Positions 62,472-64,000 of a stretch of DNA of 64,000 nucleotides are shown here, piece by piece; position 1 is the first letter of the stretch; each line of letters begins with the position of its first letter. The translations under genes were made by a program, and so were the position numbers. The stretch spans positions 5,890,001-5,954,000 of the forward strand of contig NZ_CP059572.1 of assembly GCF_019175365.1 (NCBI RefSeq), given 5' to 3'. This stretch comes from Actinomadura graeca. GTDB taxonomy: Bacteria > Actinomycetota > Actinomycetes > Streptosporangiales > Streptosporangiaceae. The notes beneath the pieces are model-generated. The model made no database searches. It saw only the letters and a list, made by a program, of their open reading frames with translations, and was not told the origin of the DNA.

Positions 62472-63722
62472 TCACTTGAGCGCGGGCACCGTGTCGGGCG
62501 CGGGGCGGGAGACGATCGAGCGGTTCCGGCCGGCGGCGGCGCCGGGGATGGTCATGAGTGCGGCGACCACCAGGACCCCGGCGATCGGAACGCTCCAATT
62601 GCCGGTGACGTCGTGCAGCGCGCCCACGGCCAGCGGGCCGAGTGCCGCGATGACGTAGCCGACGCCCTGGGCCATACCGGACAGCTGCGTCGCGACCTGC
62701 GCGTCGTGCGCCCGCAGGCCGATGAAGGACAGCGCCGTGGCGAAGCCGAGGCCCTGCCCGAGGCCGAGGACGACCGTCCAGCACCAGATGGAACCGATCG
62801 GCGCCCAGGCGACCCCGGTGAAGCCCACCATGCTGAGCGCCGCCGTCGCGAACACGAGGGGACGCTGGTCGCGGGTGCGGCGTTCGATCACCGGGACGGC
62901 CAGCGAGCCGAACGCCTGTGTCGCCGCGGACAGCGCCAGGGCGTATCCGGCGGGCGCCTCGTCCATGCCGCGGTCCTGGCAGATCGTCGGGAGCCAGCCG
63001 AGCACCACGTACGCCAGCAGCGACTGGACGCCCATGAAGATCGTGACCTGCCAGGCCAGGCCCGAGCGCCACACGAGGGCGGCGACCCCGCGCGCCGACG
63101 GGGCGGACGGGGCGGAGCGCGCGGCGCGGGCCGCCCGCAGCGCCCGCGGAAGCCAGATGGCCCCCGCGATCGACGCGGGGATCGCCAGCAGTCCGAGAGG
63201 GAGCCGCCATGAGGCGTCGAAGGCGTCTTCGACGGGCACCGCCAGCCCGGACGCCAGGCACGCGCCGACCGTGATGGCCACCGTGTAGATGGACGTGACC
63301 GTGGTGATCGACCCCGGGTGGTCCCGCTTGATGATCGCCGGCATGGCGATGTTGCCGATGCTGATCGCGATCCCGGCGACCAGCGACCCGGCGAACAGCG
63401 GGAACGGCGCGTCCACCAGGCGCAGGAGCAGGCCCGCGACGAGCAGCGCCATCGCGGTCACCAGCAGCGTCTCGCTGCGGGGCGCGCGGCGCAGGAACGG
63501 CGCGAGCAGCCCGTACGAGCCGAAGAAGACCAGCGGGAGCGTGGTGAGCGCCCCCGCCGCGGTCCCGGACAGGTGGAAGCCCTCGCGGATCTCCGTCAGC
63601 ACCGGTCCCACCGCCGCCAGCGCCGGGCGCAGGTTGACCGCCACGACGACGATCAGCGCGATCTGCACGAACACCGCGCGCCGGGCCGTGCTCCGGCCTG
63701 CCTCGGGCCGAGCGCGCGTCAT
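62472..63722 (-). CDS. MFS transporter, CynX/NimT-like
   Basis: The 416-residue product has 12 membrane helices and the cyanate/nitroimidazole transporter-type start AVNLRPALAAVGPVL. The central cytoplasmic loop is Ala/Arg/Ser-rich. It could export or import small organic anions; the substrate is unknown. The ATG overlaps the stop of the upstream GntR-type regulator (ATGA), so regulator and transporter are co-transcribed and probably functionally linked. Confidence 0.92.
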   Translation of the reverse strand: MTRARPEAGRSTARRAVFVQIALIVVVAVNLRPALAAVGPVLTEIREGFHLSGTAAGALTTLPLVFFGSYGLLAPFLRRAPRSETLLVTAMALLVAGLLLRLVDAPFPLFAGSLVAGIAISIGNIAMPAIIKRDHPGSITTVTSIYTVAITVGACLASGLAVPVEDAFDASWRLPLGLLAIPASIAGAIWLPRALRAARAARSAPSAPSARGVAALVWRSGLAWQVTIFMGVQSLLAYVVLGWLPTICQDRGMDEAPAGYALALSAATQAFGSLAVPVIERRTRDQRPLVFATAALSMVGFTGVAWAPIGSIWCWTVVLGLGQGLGFATALSFIGLRAHDAQVATQLSGMAQGVGYVIAALGPLAVGALHDVTGNWSVPIAGVLVVAALMTIPGAAAGRNRSIVSRPAPDTVPALK

Positions 63723-64000
63723 CGTCCTGCCTCTTCACCGTGCGCCGGGGCGGGCCCGTCGACCGGCCATTCGCCCAGGGGCGACTCGGAGGGCGCCTCT
63801 TGTTCCGGGGACCCGGGGGCGGACGCGCGGGCGACGAGGGTCTCCAGGATGGCCAGGGACGGCTCGACCACGGCGGCGGCGGCCTCTCCGGCGGCGATGG
63901 GATCGCCCGCCGCGATGGCGTCGAGGACGGCCCGGTGGCGCGCCGGGCCGGCCTCGGGGACCTCGTGGTCGAGGCGGATCGTCCGCATCGTCTCCTGCAG
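63719..64000 (-). CDS. FadR/GntR-type regulator, C-terminal fragment
   Basis: The gene runs off the window; 93 residues of its C-terminus are present. They match the end of an FCD ligand-binding domain (LQETMRTIRLDHE and RHRAVLDAIAAGDPIAAGEAA), which in this family follows an N-terminal GntR winged helix. It likely controls the transporter gene that its stop codon overlaps. The Glu/Pro-rich end is not conserved in the family. Confidence 0.8.
   Translation of the reverse strand: MQETMRTIRLDHEVPEAGPARHRAVLDAIAAGDPIAAGEAAAAVVEPSLAILETLVARASAPGSPEQEAPSESPLGEWPVDGPAPAHGEEAGR

Overview
The window is very GC-rich. Its gene types (type VII secretion, DUF397/XRE pairs, a Pro-rich Ser/Thr kinase style, leaderless promoters, many GTG starts and GTGA/ATGA overlaps) point to a filamentous actinobacterium. 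An Actinomadura/Thermomonosporaceae-like organism is my best guess, but this is inference from gene content only. No tRNA, rRNA or CRISPR array was seen.

Layout. (1) 1-12317: the 3' part of a type VII (ESX-like) secretion locus. It holds the end of eccD, eccB, two WXG100 proteins, a small helical protein, a PPE-like substrate with a Gly/Pro-rich tail, a perfect intrinsic terminator, the mycosin protease mycP, a Pro-rich membrane protein, an EspI-like ParA/MinD ATPase with eight 29-residue repeats, and associated DUF1266 and DUF6177-like proteins. (2) 12432-34955: a cell-surface glycan region. It holds an LCP glycopolymer ligase, a GT2 enzyme, a large beta-propeller membrane protein, a lipoprotein sulfatase, a GH43 hydrolase, a GlfT1-like transferase, two sulfotransferase-like proteins, UDP-galactopyranose mutase (glf), a GlfT2-like polymerase, a Wzm/Wzt ABC exporter, a large HAD protein and a tandem methyltransferase. 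Together these could make, export, attach and perhaps sulfate a galactofuranose polymer. (3) 35184-43325: a membrane protein with a possible degenerate ATPase core, a large HerA-like ATPase, and two opposite-strand zinc-ribbon/one-TM paralogues; function unknown. (4) 43803-46064: murT-gatD (lipid II amidation) and a small hydrophobic protein. (5) 46125-51065: an accessory patch with lower-GC stretches. It holds a HATPase anti-sigma-like protein, an XRE/DUF5753 regulator, five tandem DUF397 genes (the last broken by one missing base), a transposase relic, and a GHKL-ATPase/PD-(D/E)XK fusion resembling Shedu-type defence nucleases. (6) 51384-64000: a Ser/Thr kinase with a TPR-like tail, then ordinary genes: VOC protein, YdeI-like protein, TerC, DsrE, nitrobindin-like protein, Fur, YgfZ, Dtd, BKACE, asparaginase II, an MFS transporter and a GntR/FadR regulator cut by the window end. 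A roughly 700-bp G/T-rich minisatellite-like stretch lies between the asparaginase and a small membrane protein.

The best candidates for something undescribed are the Galf/sulfotransferase/sulfatase locus, the HerA plus pseudo-ATPase plus zinc-ribbon module, and the GHKL-nuclease fusion. All functional statements rest on motif reading without database searches.
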